Source of the DNA: Streptomyces camponoticapitis
Lineage (GTDB): Bacteria; Actinomycetota; Actinomycetes; Streptomycetales; Streptomycetaceae
DNA: 64,000 nucleotides
Direction of reading: 5' to 3'
Assembly: GCF_014646115.1 (NCBI RefSeq)
Contig: NZ_BMMV01000023.1
Location: forward strand, 62,001-126,000
A program made the position numbers and the translations under genes. Positions 32,204 to 40,650 of the stretch are shown piece after piece (position 1 is the first letter of the stretch; each line of letters opens with the position of its first letter). The notes beneath the pieces are model-generated. The model was not told where the DNA came from, did no database searches, and saw only the letters and a program-made list of their open reading frames with translations.

Positions 32204-32558
32204 GTCCCTGGAGAAGCACGGCGTGTCCGTGCTGGTGCTCGACGCCGACGGCACTCCGATCGCCACCGTGCAGGACGCGCTCGACCTCCTGGTGAGCGCC
32301 TCCTACGAGGGAGCGGAGCTGGTGGCGGTCCCGGCGGGGCGGTTCGACGACAGCTTCTACGACCTCAGCAGCGGTCTGGCCGGGGAGGTTCTCCAGAAGC
32401 TCGCCAACTACCGGCTGCGGCTGGCGGTGTTCGGTGACATCTCGCGCCATCTGCGGGCCAGCAAGGCCCTGCCCGACCTCGTACGGGAACTGAACCGCGG
32501 CCGGGACGTCTGGTTCGTGACGGATCTGGACGAACTCGACGCGCGGCTGTCCGGATAG
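32196..32558 (+). CDS. DUF4180 protein
   Basis: 120 residues from GTG 32196, with GGGGGAGG 10 bases upstream inside the regulator gene. Pattern MPESLEKHGVSVLVLDADG, LAGEVLQKLANYRLRLAVFGD and DVWFVTDLDELDARL is that of DUF4180, a small alpha/beta protein of unknown role. Coupled to the HTH regulator, it may be its effector or antagonist. Confidence 0.8.
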   Translation: MPESLEKHGVSVLVLDADGTPIATVQDALDLLVSASYEGAELVAVPAGRFDDSFYDLSSGLAGEVLQKLANYRLRLAVFGDISRHLRASKALPDLVRELNRGRDVWFVTDLDELDARLSG

Positions 32559-32573
32559 CCCACGCAGGCGGAA

Positions 32574-32605
32574 GGGCGGCGGGACGGATGTCCGTCCCGC
32601 CGCCC
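32574..32605. terminator. Bidirectional terminator between DUF4180 and nucleotidase genes
   Basis: A perfect 15-bp stem: GGGCGGCGGGACGGA (32574-32588) pairs with TCCGTCCCGCCGCCC (32591-32605) around TG. It stands between convergent genes. Confidence 0.75.
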
Positions 32606-32628
32606 TCCGGCGTGCCGTGCGGTACTGG

Positions 32629-34449
32629 CTACTTGATGACGGTGATCCGGTCCGTCGCCGGCGGCGCCAGCGGCGCCTCGGCCGTGGAGTGCGCCGCCAG
32701 GTAGGCGTTGAACAGGTCCAGGTCGGCCGGGCCGACCAGCTTGTTCGTGCCCTGGCCCAGGGCCGCGAAGCCGTCGCCGCCGCCGCCGAGGAACTCGTTC
32801 ATCGCGACGCGGTACGTCTTCGCCGGGTCCAGCGCCTCGCCGTTCAGCTTCACCGAGTCGGTGACGATCCGGTCGGCGCCCGCCTTGGTCATGTCCAGGG
32901 TGTACGTGAAGCCCTTGGAGACCTGGAGGATCTTGTTGGACGCCTCGTTGGAGCCGCTGACCTGCTGCTGAAGAGCGGTGATGATCTGCGCGCCGGTGAG
33001 GTCGACGACGTTCATCATGTTGGTGAACGGCTGCACGGTGAAGGCCTCGCCGTACGTCACCACACCGTCGCCCTCGCCGCCCGACGCCGCGTACACGAGG
33101 TCGGCACGGATACCGCCCGGGTTCATGAACGCGAGCTGCGCGCCGCCCTTGTCGGCCGGAGCCAGGCCTTCGAGCTGCGCGTCGGCGATGACGTTGCCGA
33201 GGGGCTGCTCCGGGGTGCCGGCGCCGCGGCCGTTGATGTCCGCGGAGATGAAGCCCTGCGGGGCACCGGCGATCGGCGCCGCCGTCTTGTTCCAGCGGGC
33301 GATCAGGTCGGTCATGTCCTTGGCCTTGGCCTGGTCACGGCTGACGACGTGGTTGGCCGACTGCACCTTCGTACGGACGATGTCCTTGGTCCGCAGGTCG
33401 TAGGTGAGCGTGGTGTCGGTGTAGACCTTGCCGAACGACGACGCCGAGGTCACCATGCGGTCGTTGCCCGCCGGGTCCGGCACGGTGCACGCGTACGCCT
33501 GGTGCGTGTGGCCCGTGACCAGCGCGTCGACCTTGGGCGTGATGCCCTTCGCGATGTCGACGATCGGACCCGAGATGCCGTCACCGGGGCCGGGGCTGTC
33601 GCAGTCGTAGTTGTACGAGGTGGAGGCCGGGGCCCCGCCCTCGTGGATCAGCGCGACGATGGACTTGACGCCCTGGCGGTCGAGCTCCTTGGCGTACTTG
33701 TTGACGGTCTCGATCTCGTCGTGGAACTTCAGGCCCTTGACACCTTCGGCGGTGACGATGTTCGGGGTGCCCTCCAGGGTCACTCCGATGAAGCCGACCT
33801 TGACGCCGTTCTTCTTCCAGACGGTGTACGGCTTGAGGACCGGCTTCCCGGACTTCTCGTACGTGGCGTTGGCCGCCAGGTAGGGGAAGTCGGCGCCCTT
33901 GAACTTCTTGCCCTTCTCGTAGCAGCCGTCCGTCGGGTGACAGCCGCCCTTCTGAAGGCGGGTCAGCTCCGTGGAGCCCTCGTCGAACTCGTGGTTGCCC
34001 ACGGCCGTGACATCGAGGTCCATCTTGTTGAGCGCCTCGATGGTGGGCTCGTCGTGGAAGAGCCCCGACAGCAGCGGGCTCGCGCCGACCATGTCGCCGG
34101 CGGCGGCGGTGATGGAGTACGGGTTGCCCTTGCGCGCGGTACGCAGCGAACTCGCCAGGTATTCGGCACCACCGGCGGGAACGGCCTTGACCGTGCCGTC
34201 GGCCTGGATCTCGTTGACATTCCCGGAGGACCCGGCCGGCGGCTCCAGGTTCCCGTGCAGATCGTTGAAGGAGAGCAACTGAACATCCACGGTGCGGGGC
34301 TTGGGGTGCCCGTGCCCATGGCCGTGCCCGTCGCCCCACCCCTGCGCCCCGGCGGGCGCGGCGGCGGCGAGTGCGCCGAACGTGGCGAGTCCGGCCACGA
34401 CGGCCAGCACCCGCCGGGCCGCGCGGTTTTTCTGTGGTGTCGCTGACAT
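32629..34449 (-). CDS. Secreted bifunctional metallophosphatase/5'-nucleotidase
   Basis: 606 residues from ATG 34449 (AGGGG upstream). Signal peptide about 1-35 (VLAVVAGLATFGALAAAAPAG), a His/Gly-rich linker, then the calcineurin-like domain with metal ligands in SFNDLHGN, VGNHEFD and VTGHTHQAY, and the C-terminal nucleotidase domain with LGGGGDGFAALGQG. It should release phosphate from external nucleotides. The neighbouring ppk, pst and pit genes support a phosphate-scavenging role, but no clear PHO box was found in its upstream region. Confidence 0.92.
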   Translation of the reverse strand: MSATPQKNRAARRVLAVVAGLATFGALAAAAPAGAQGWGDGHGHGHGHPKPRTVDVQLLSFNDLHGNLEPPAGSSGNVNEIQADGTVKAVPAGGAEYLASSLRTARKGNPYSITAAAGDMVGASPLLSGLFHDEPTIEALNKMDLDVTAVGNHEFDEGSTELTRLQKGGCHPTDGCYEKGKKFKGADFPYLAANATYEKSGKPVLKPYTVWKKNGVKVGFIGVTLEGTPNIVTAEGVKGLKFHDEIETVNKYAKELDRQGVKSIVALIHEGGAPASTSYNYDCDSPGPGDGISGPIVDIAKGITPKVDALVTGHTHQAYACTVPDPAGNDRMVTSASSFGKVYTDTTLTYDLRTKDIVRTKVQSANHVVSRDQAKAKDMTDLIARWNKTAAPIAGAPQGFISADINGRGAGTPEQPLGNVIADAQLEGLAPADKGGAQLAFMNPGGIRADLVYAASGGEGDGVVTYGEAFTVQPFTNMMNVVDLTGAQIITALQQQVSGSNEASNKILQVSKGFTYTLDMTKAGADRIVTDSVKLNGEALDPAKTYRVAMNEFLGGGGDGFAALGQGTNKLVGPADLDLFNAYLAAHSTAEAPLAPPATDRITVIK

Positions 34450-34643
34450 CGGTCCCCTTGTTGCTTCCGCTTGTAGGTTCCGTGCGAGGGAGAAGAGCTG
34501 CGAGCGGCAGCCTAAAGTCCACGCGCGTAGAGCAACAGGGGTGTTCTGGTTACGACCTGGTTGCCAATGGCCGTCATGGGGCGGTCTCGTGCGCGGCGCG
34601 CACGTACGGGCCAGCTCAAGGTCAACACGGAACTGATGCCCGG

Positions 34644-34672
34644 TGCCGGCGATCCGGCCCGGATCGCCGGCA
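34644..34672. repeat. 13-bp perfect inverted repeat upstream of mshD
   Basis: TGCCGGCGATCCG (34644-34656) and CGGATCGCCGGCA (34660-34672) pair perfectly around GCC. It lies in the ~300-bp gap between the divergent nucleotidase and mshD genes, 76 bp before the mshD ATG. It could be a hairpin in the mshD leader or a terminator. Otherwise the gap shows no gene. Confidence 0.55.
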
Positions 34673-34748
34673 ACGTCCCTCGCCCCGGGGCCGACGGCGA
34701 TCGGGCGCGAATCCGGGGGATCGCGTGGGGGCGCCGTACCCTCGACGC

Positions 34749-35669
34749 ATGAATGAAACGGCAGCCCCCGACCCGGGCCGGCAGATCGACACCCTTGACG
34801 AGATCACCCCTGAGCAGGCACGGGACGTCCTCGAACTGCTCGACGCGGCAGCCCGTTCCGACGGGGCGCAGGCCGTGTCCGAGCAGGGGCGGTTGCAGTT
34901 GCGTGGGGGGCCGAGGGTCGGGGTGCGGCATTTCCTGCTGACCGTCGACGGGGAGCTGCTGGGGTACGCCCAGTTGGAGGACACCGATCCCGTCGAGGCG
35001 CCGGCCGCCGAGCTGGTCGTACATCCGTCGCACCGGGGGCGCGGGCACGGGCGGGCGCTCGGGACCGCGTTGCTGGCCGCGTCGGGGAAGCGGCTGCGGG
35101 TGTGGGCGCACGGCGGCAAGTCGGCCGCCCGGCATCTGGCGCAGGTGCTTGGGCTGTCCATGTTCCGTGAACTGCGCCAGTTGCGGCGGCCGTTGGAGCC
35201 ACTGGACATCACGGAGCCGGTGCTGCCCGACGGTGTCACCGTCCGTACCTTCGTACCCGGTCAGGACGACGCCGCCTGGCTCGCCGTCAACGCCGCCGCC
35301 TTCGCCCACCACCCCGAGCAGGGCGGACTCACCCAGCGCGATCTCGACGACCGCGTGGCCGAGCCGTGGTTCGACCCGAAGGGCTTCTTCCTGGCCGAGC
35401 GGGACGGGCGGCTCGTCGGCTTCCACTGGACCAAGGTGCACGCCGAGGAACAGCTCGGCGAGGTGTACGTCGTCGGCATCAGCCCGGAGGCCCAAGGCGG
35501 CGGTCTCGGCAAGGCGCTCACCGCGATCGGGCTGCGGCACCTGGCCGGGCGGGGACTGCCGACCGCGATGCTCTACGTCGACGCCGACAACACGGCCGCC
35601 GTGACGGTCTACGAGCGCCTCGGCTTCGCGACCCACGAGGTCGACCTCATGTACCGCACGGAGTCGTAG
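34749..35669 (+). CDS. mshD: Mycothiol synthase (MshD)
   Basis: 306 residues with tandem GNAT domains. The N-terminal half keeps a GNAT loop (VVHPSHRGRGHGRALG), the C-terminal half the active acetyl-CoA loop (VVGISPEAQGGGLGKALT) and the substrate segment HHPEQGGLTQRDLDDR. It acetylates the cysteine of Cys-GlcN-Ins to make mycothiol, the actinobacterial glutathione equivalent. Start ATG 34749. A strong terminator follows. Confidence 0.92.
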   Translation: MNETAAPDPGRQIDTLDEITPEQARDVLELLDAAARSDGAQAVSEQGRLQLRGGPRVGVRHFLLTVDGELLGYAQLEDTDPVEAPAAELVVHPSHRGRGHGRALGTALLAASGKRLRVWAHGGKSAARHLAQVLGLSMFRELRQLRRPLEPLDITEPVLPDGVTVRTFVPGQDDAAWLAVNAAAFAHHPEQGGLTQRDLDDRVAEPWFDPKGFFLAERDGRLVGFHWTKVHAEEQLGEVYVVGISPEAQGGGLGKALTAIGLRHLAGRGLPTAMLYVDADNTAAVTVYERLGFATHEVDLMYRTES

Positions 35670-35691
35670 AAGCCCCCCGGAACAAGTACCC

Positions 35692-35722
35692 GAAGGGGCG
35701 GTGGAGTTGACACCGCCCCTTC
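35692..35722 (+). terminator. Terminator after mshD
   Basis: GAAGGGGCGGTG (35692-35703) pairs perfectly with CACCGCCCCTTC (35711-35722) over a 7-base loop, followed by TTCGTCTC. Begins 22 bp past the mshD stop. Confidence 0.8.
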
Positions 35723-35733
35723 TTCGTCTCATG

Positions 35734-35757
35734 CTTTCACCACTTCCCTAGTGAAAG
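35734..35757. promoter_or_regulatory. Operator-like palindrome before the YtrA-type gene
   Basis: CTTTCAC (35734-35740) and GTGAAAG (35751-35757) are inverted around 10 bases, and inside them CACT-TCCCT-AGTG (35741-35753) is a second palindrome. It ends 11 bp before the preferred GTG start, which suits autorepression by the GntR protein. Confidence 0.5.
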
Positions 35758-35768
35758 GGTGCTTGCGG

Positions 35769-36200
35769 GTGATCGAATTCCGCATCGACCGGCGCAGCGG
35801 TATCGCCACATACCTCCAGATCGTCCAGCAGACCAAACAGGCCCTCAGGCTCGGCCTGCTCGAACCCGGCGACAAACTGCCCACGGCACGCGAGGTCGTG
35901 GAGGCCACCGCCATCAACCCCAACACCGTCCTCAAGGCCTACCGCGAGCTCGAACGCGAGGGCCTGGCGGAGGGCCGGCGCGGCCTCGGCACCTTCGTAC
36001 GCGGCACCCTCGGCGGCGACTCGGCCGACCACCGCGCCCTGCGCGCCGAGTTGCGCGCCGAACTCGCCGCGTGGAGCGAACGGGCCCGCGCGGGCGGGCT
36101 GGAGAAGGACGACGTCACCGCGCTCTTCACCTCCGTCGTCGACGAACACTTCGACCGCCAGGACAACACCGACCACCAGAAACAGGGGGACCCCTCATGA
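35769..36200 (+). CDS. YtrA-type GntR regulator of ABC operon
   Basis: 143 residues from GTG 35769 (MIEFRIDRRSGIATYLQIV); a GTG at 35751 is possible but lies within the palindrome. Winged helix with LPTAREVVEATAINPNTVLKAYRELEREGLA and a short helical dimerisation tail rather than a ligand domain, the YtrA group. Its stop overlaps the ATPase gene start (ATGA). Members usually repress their own ABC operon in response to cell-envelope stress. Confidence 0.88.
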   Translation: MIEFRIDRRSGIATYLQIVQQTKQALRLGLLEPGDKLPTAREVVEATAINPNTVLKAYRELEREGLAEGRRGLGTFVRGTLGGDSADHRALRAELRAELAAWSERARAGGLEKDDVTALFTSVVDEHFDRQDNTDHQKQGDPS

Positions 36201-37096
36201 GCGCCGCGGCGATCGAGGCGACCGGCCTCGGCAAGCGCTACCGGAAAAAGGGCCGCTGGGCCCTGCGCGACTGCTCGTTCCGCGTGCCCGCCGGCCGTGT
36301 CTGCGCCCTCGTCGGCCCCAACGGCGCCGGCAAGTCCACCCTCCTCGCCCAGGCCGCGGGGCTGCTGCCGGTCAGCGAGGGCAGCATGCGCGTCCTCGGC
36401 GAGCGTCCCGGCGACGCCCGCGACCGCGTCGCGTACGTCGCCCAGGACAAGCCCCTGTACGGGCAGTTGACGATCGGCGAGACCCTGCGCATGGGGCACG
36501 AGCTGAACCCCGGCCGCTGGGACGCCGAAACCGCCGAGCGGATCGTCGCCGAGGGCCGGCTGGACCCCGCCGTACGCGTGCGTACCCTCTCCGGCGGCCA
36601 GCGCACCCGTGTGGCCCTCGCCCTCGCCCTCGGCAAACGCCCCGAACTGATGCTGCTCGACGAGCCGATGGCCGACCTCGACCCGCTCGCCCGCCACCAG
36701 CTGATGGGCACGCTCATGGCCGAGGCCGCCACCCACGACACCACCGTCGTGATCTCGTCGCACATCCTCACCGAGCTGGAAGACACCTGCGACTTCCTGC
36801 TGCTCGTCGACGGCGGGCACATCCGGCTCGGTGGCGAGACCGAGGACCTGCTGACCGCCCACACGCTGGTCACCGGCCACGTCCGTGACCTCGCGCCGCA
36901 CACGGTCGTCGAGTCCCGGACCACCGGCCGCCAGCTCACCGCGCTGATCCGCCCCGAAGGACCGGTCGACGACGACTGGGGGACCCTGCACCCCTCCCTG
37001 GAGGACCTGTTGCTCGCCCATCTGCGCTCGCCCGACGCGCCCGTGCTCCTCACCCCCAGCGCCGAGCAGAGCGGCCGCACGGCGGTGACGGCATGA
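36197..37096 (+). CDS. ABC transporter ATP-binding protein
   Basis: 299 residues. Walker A GPNGAGKST, signature LSGGQRTRVALALAL, Walker B LMLLDEPMADLD and H-loop SSHI are intact. The C-terminal ~80 residues after the H-loop are an extra domain. It pairs with the six-TM permease that overlaps its end by 4 bases. YtrA-linked transporters of this type often export antimicrobial peptides or envelope-active drugs; substrate unknown. Confidence 0.9.
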   Translation: MSAAAIEATGLGKRYRKKGRWALRDCSFRVPAGRVCALVGPNGAGKSTLLAQAAGLLPVSEGSMRVLGERPGDARDRVAYVAQDKPLYGQLTIGETLRMGHELNPGRWDAETAERIVAEGRLDPAVRVRTLSGGQRTRVALALALGKRPELMLLDEPMADLDPLARHQLMGTLMAEAATHDTTVVISSHILTELEDTCDFLLLVDGGHIRLGGETEDLLTAHTLVTGHVRDLAPHTVVESRTTGRQLTALIRPEGPVDDDWGTLHPSLEDLLLAHLRSPDAPVLLTPSAEQSGRTAVTA

Positions 37097-38121
37097 GCAC
37101 GCTCCTCGAAGAAAGGCCCCCCGCCCCAAAGACCACGGCCGCGCGACCCGGACTGCGCGGCCCGCTCCGGGTCTCCGTACGGCAGCACCGCGTCGCCCTG
37201 CTGATCGGCGCGGGCGCGCTTCTCGCGGGAGTACTGGTGCTCGTCGCGCTCCGGATCTGGGCCGGGAGCGTCGCGGACGACTTCGCCGCGACGGGCTGCA
37301 CGCTCTCCGGACCCGACCGCCGGGAGTGCTTCCCGACGTCTCGGGCCTTCAGCGACGACATGCTCTTCTTCGACCAGGTGGTGACGTACGGCAGCTACGC
37401 CCTCCAGTTCCTTCCCGCCGTGATCGGCGCGTTCGTCGCCGGTCCCATGGTCGCGCGGGAGCTGGAGTCGGGGACGTACAAGCTGGCCTGGACGCAGTCG
37501 GTCGGCCCGGCCCGCTGGCTCGCCTCCAAGCTGCTGCCGCCCGCGGCGGCCGTGCTGCTGCTCGTCCCGGTACTGACGGCCGTCCGCGCGTGGGCCACCT
37601 CGTCGGTCCCCGACAGCAGCCCGTACCCGCCGACGCCGTGGTACGAGCCCACCACCTTCGTCTCGCTCGGCACCGCCCCCGCGGCGTACGCCCTGCTCGG
37701 GATCGCGGCCGGCGCGCTGGTCGGGCTGCTGGTCGCGCGTACCGTCCCCGCGATGTCCGTCGCCGTACTGGCGCTCGGCGGGGTGTTCCTGGCCATGAAC
37801 CAGGTACGGGACCGTCTGTGGCCGACGGCGACCGCCACCGAATCCCTGGGCGGATATCCGTCCATCGGCGGGTCCTGGTGGTGGGTGGACGACGGACTCG
37901 TCACGACCGACGGCGACCACGTCAGCGGCATGGACTGCGTCGACGCGCTCCAGGAGGAACCGCGGTGCCTGGCCGACCTGGGCGCCATGGGCCGGTACGT
38001 GGACCACCACCCCGGCTCGCACTTCTGGCCGATCCAGCTGGTCGAGACGGGCATCGTGCTCGCCCTGACCGCGGCGTGCGTCCTCGCCGCGTTCACGGTG
38101 CTGCGCCGGCGGCACGGCTGA
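37093..38121 (+). CDS. ABC-2-type permease
   Basis: 342 residues with about six TM helices (about 34-56, 95-120, 140-165, 195-222, 228-245, 310-335). The large external loop between helices 1 and 2 contains cysteines (ATGCTLSGPDRRECF) and the last external loop has two more (MDCVDALQEEPRCL), suggesting disulfides. ATGA overlap with the ATPase gene indicates one transporter. Confidence 0.82.
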   Translation: MSTLLEERPPAPKTTAARPGLRGPLRVSVRQHRVALLIGAGALLAGVLVLVALRIWAGSVADDFAATGCTLSGPDRRECFPTSRAFSDDMLFFDQVVTYGSYALQFLPAVIGAFVAGPMVARELESGTYKLAWTQSVGPARWLASKLLPPAAAVLLLVPVLTAVRAWATSSVPDSSPYPPTPWYEPTTFVSLGTAPAAYALLGIAAGALVGLLVARTVPAMSVAVLALGGVFLAMNQVRDRLWPTATATESLGGYPSIGGSWWWVDDGLVTTDGDHVSGMDCVDALQEEPRCLADLGAMGRYVDHHPGSHFWPIQLVETGIVLALTAACVLAAFTVLRRRHG

Positions 38122-38159
38122 CCGCCGGCGCACGCAGGGGCCGGTACCGGCCGGGGACA

Positions 38160-38193
38160 GGGTCCCGCCCGCCTCGGGGGGCGGGCGGGACCC
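38160..38193 (+). terminator. Terminator after the ABC permease
   Basis: GGGTCCCGCCCGCC (38160-38173) pairs with GGCGGGCGGGACCC (38180-38193) over TCGGGG, a 14-bp perfect stem isolating ppk from the ABC operon. Confidence 0.8.
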
Positions 38194-38209
38194 GTACATC
38201 ACTCCGTAC

Positions 38210-38220
38210 GTTCACCCGTT
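38210..38220 (+). promoter_or_regulatory. Single PHO-box-like 11-mer upstream of ppk
   Basis: GTTCACCCGTT fits the PhoP direct-repeat unit GTTCACC. The next 11 bases match poorly, so only one good unit is seen. Streptomyces ppk is known to be PhoP controlled. The rest of the 303-bp gap holds a terminator and no gene. Confidence 0.5.
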
Positions 38221-38424
38221 CCCACCTCGTACGACCGTGTCCCGACCCCGTGGAGCCCCGCCCCGCTTCCCTGCACGTCATGTCGCCGTTACCGGCCATT
38301 CAGACGCGCTTGCGACCCTCTCGGAATGCAGCCCGCTGTGCCCCCCACTCCGAACGGCAGGTTCCACCTCGCCCCCGCCGGTTCCGACGCGCCTGTCGTG
38401 CCCTCGGCGCGGAACAATGGAGGT

Positions 38425-40650
38425 ATGAGCCAGCAGCCTGCCGAGATCCCGGTACACCCGCAACCGTCCGTCGGGTCCATCGCCTCGCACCGGCCCCACG
38501 CGGTCGGCGCACCCACGTCCGATCTGGAGCCCGACCTCGACGGCGATCTCGACTCCTACGAGCAGGACGGCGACGGAGAGGACGGGGAGCTGCCCCAGCA
38601 CCGCTTCCTCGACCGTGAGCGCAGCTGGCTCGCCTTCAACGAACGCGTGCTGGAACTGGCCGAGGACCCGGCCACCCCACTACTCGAACGGGCGAACTTC
38701 CTCGCCATCTTCGCGTCCAACCTGGACGAGTTCTTCATGGTCCGCGTCGCCGGCCTGAAGAGGCGCATAGCGACCGGCGTCGCCACCCGTTCGGCCTCAG
38801 GGCTCCAGCCCCGTGAGGTGCTCGACCTGATCTGGACCCGGTCCCGGGAGATCATGGCCCGGCACGCCGCCTGCTTCCAGCAGGACGTCTCCCCCGCGCT
38901 GGCCGACGAGGGCATCCACCTCATCCGCTGGGGCGACCTCACGGAGAAGGAGCAGGCGCGCCTGTTCACCCTGTTCCGGCAGCAGATCTTCCCCGTCCTG
39001 ACGCCGCTGGCCGTGGACCCCGCGCACCCCTTCCCGTACATCTCGGGTCTCTCCCTCAACCTCGCGGTCGTCGTCCGCAACCCCGTCAGCGGCCACCGGC
39101 ACTTCGCCCGCGTCAAGGTGCCGCCGCTGCTGACCCGTTTCCTGGAGGCGTCCCCGCAGCGGTACGTGCCGCTGGAGGATGTCATCGCGGCGCACCTGGA
39201 GGAGCTGTTCCCCGGCATGGAGGTGCTGGCGCACCACATGTTCCGGGTCACCCGCAACGAGGACCTGGAGGTGGAGGAGGACGACGCGGAGAACCTCCTC
39301 CAGGCGCTGGAGAAGGAGCTCATGCGGCGCCGCTTCGGCCCGCCGGTGCGGCTGGAGGTCGAGGAGTCGATCGACCCGTACGTGCTGGACCTGCTGGTCC
39401 GCGAGCTGAAGGTGCGCGACGCCGAGGTGTATCCGCTGCCGGGGCCGCTGGATCTGACCGGGCTGTTCGGGATAGCCGCGCTCGACCGGCCGGAGCTGAA
39501 GTTCCCCAAGTTCATCGCGGGCACGCACCGCGATCTCGCCGAGGTGGAGTCGGCGTCGGCGCCGGACATCTTCGCGGCGCTGCGGGAGCGCGACGTACTG
39601 CTGCACCACCCGTACGACTCGTTCTCCACCTCCGTCCAGGCGTTCCTGGAGCAGGCGGCCGGCGACCCGGACGTGCTGGCGATCAAGCAGACGCTCTACC
39701 GGACCTCCGGCGACTCCCCGATAGTGGACGCCCTGATCGACGCGGCCGAGTCGGGCAAGCAGGTTTTGGTCCTCGTCGAGATCAAGGCCCGTTTCGACGA
39801 GCAGGCGAACATCAAGTGGGCGCGCAAGCTCGAAGAGGCCGGCTGCCATGTGGTGTACGGGCTGGTCGGGCTCAAGACGCACTGCAAGCTCTCGCTGGTG
39901 GTCCGCCAGGAGGGCGAGACCCTGCGCCGCTACAGCCATGTCGGCACCGGCAACTACCACCCGAAGACGGCACGGCTCTACGAGGACCTCGGCCTGCTCA
40001 CGGCCGACCCGCACGTCGGGGCCGACCTCTCCGACCTCTTCAACCGGCTGTCGGGCTACTCGCGGCGCGAGACCTACCGCCGGCTGCTCGTCGCGCCCAA
40101 GTCGCTGCGCGACGGACTGATCACGCGGATCAACAAGGAAGCGGCACACCACCGTTCGGGCCGGCCCGCCTACGTACGCATCAAGGTCAACTCGATGGTC
40201 GACGAAGCGGTCATCGACGCGTGCTACCGCGCGGCGCAGGCCGGCGTACCGGTCGACATCTGGGTGCGGGGCATCTGCGCCCTGCGCCCCGGCGTGCACG
40301 GCCTGTCGGAGAACATCCGGGTGCGCTCCATCCTCGGACGCTTCCTCGAACACTCGCGGCTCTTCGCCTTCGGCAACGGCGGCGAGCCCGAAGTGTGGTT
40401 CGGCAGCGCCGACATGATGCACCGCAACCTCGACCGTCGTATCGAGGCGCTGGTACGGGTCACCGACCCGGCGCACCGCGCGGCCCTGACCCGGCTCATG
40501 GAGACCGGCATGGCGGACGACACCTCCTCATGGCATCTGGGAGCCGACGGGAACTGGACCCGGCACTCCGTCGACGCCGACGGGCAGCCGCTGCGGAACG
40601 TACAGGAAATGCTCATTGACGCCCGGAGGCGCCGGCGTGCAGCACCATGA
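38425..40650 (+). CDS. ppk: Polyphosphate kinase 1
   Basis: 741 residues from ATG 38425 (GGAGG close upstream); an in-frame ATG at 38326 is possible. After an acidic N-terminal extension (DLEPDLDGDLD) come the PPK1 N, head and two C-terminal phospholipase-D-like domains. The phospho-accepting histidine should be in KTHCKL (about residue 486), with HVGTGNYH at 505 and the second conserved histidine in FLEHSRLFAFGNGG. It makes and degrades polyphosphate using ATP/ADP. Overlaps the CHAD gene by 14 bases. Confidence 0.95.
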   Translation: MSQQPAEIPVHPQPSVGSIASHRPHAVGAPTSDLEPDLDGDLDSYEQDGDGEDGELPQHRFLDRERSWLAFNERVLELAEDPATPLLERANFLAIFASNLDEFFMVRVAGLKRRIATGVATRSASGLQPREVLDLIWTRSREIMARHAACFQQDVSPALADEGIHLIRWGDLTEKEQARLFTLFRQQIFPVLTPLAVDPAHPFPYISGLSLNLAVVVRNPVSGHRHFARVKVPPLLTRFLEASPQRYVPLEDVIAAHLEELFPGMEVLAHHMFRVTRNEDLEVEEDDAENLLQALEKELMRRRFGPPVRLEVEESIDPYVLDLLVRELKVRDAEVYPLPGPLDLTGLFGIAALDRPELKFPKFIAGTHRDLAEVESASAPDIFAALRERDVLLHHPYDSFSTSVQAFLEQAAGDPDVLAIKQTLYRTSGDSPIVDALIDAAESGKQVLVLVEIKARFDEQANIKWARKLEEAGCHVVYGLVGLKTHCKLSLVVRQEGETLRRYSHVGTGNYHPKTARLYEDLGLLTADPHVGADLSDLFNRLSGYSRRETYRRLLVAPKSLRDGLITRINKEAAHHRSGRPAYVRIKVNSMVDEAVIDACYRAAQAGVPVDIWVRGICALRPGVHGLSENIRVRSILGRFLEHSRLFAFGNGGEPEVWFGSADMMHRNLDRRIEALVRVTDPAHRAALTRLMETGMADDTSSWHLGADGNWTRHSVDADGQPLRNVQEMLIDARRRRRAAP

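Noticed and set aside
32617..34446. A 609-codon plus-strand frame
   Set aside because: It is the complement of the secreted nucleotidase, whose metal motifs and signal peptide prove the minus strand is coding.
34539..34570. CTGGTTACGAC/CTGGTTGCCAA, an 11-bp direct repeat resembling a PHO or GlnR site upstream of the nucleotidase gene
   Set aside because: It does not fit GTTCACC nor GTnAC-n6-GAAAC closely enough to call.
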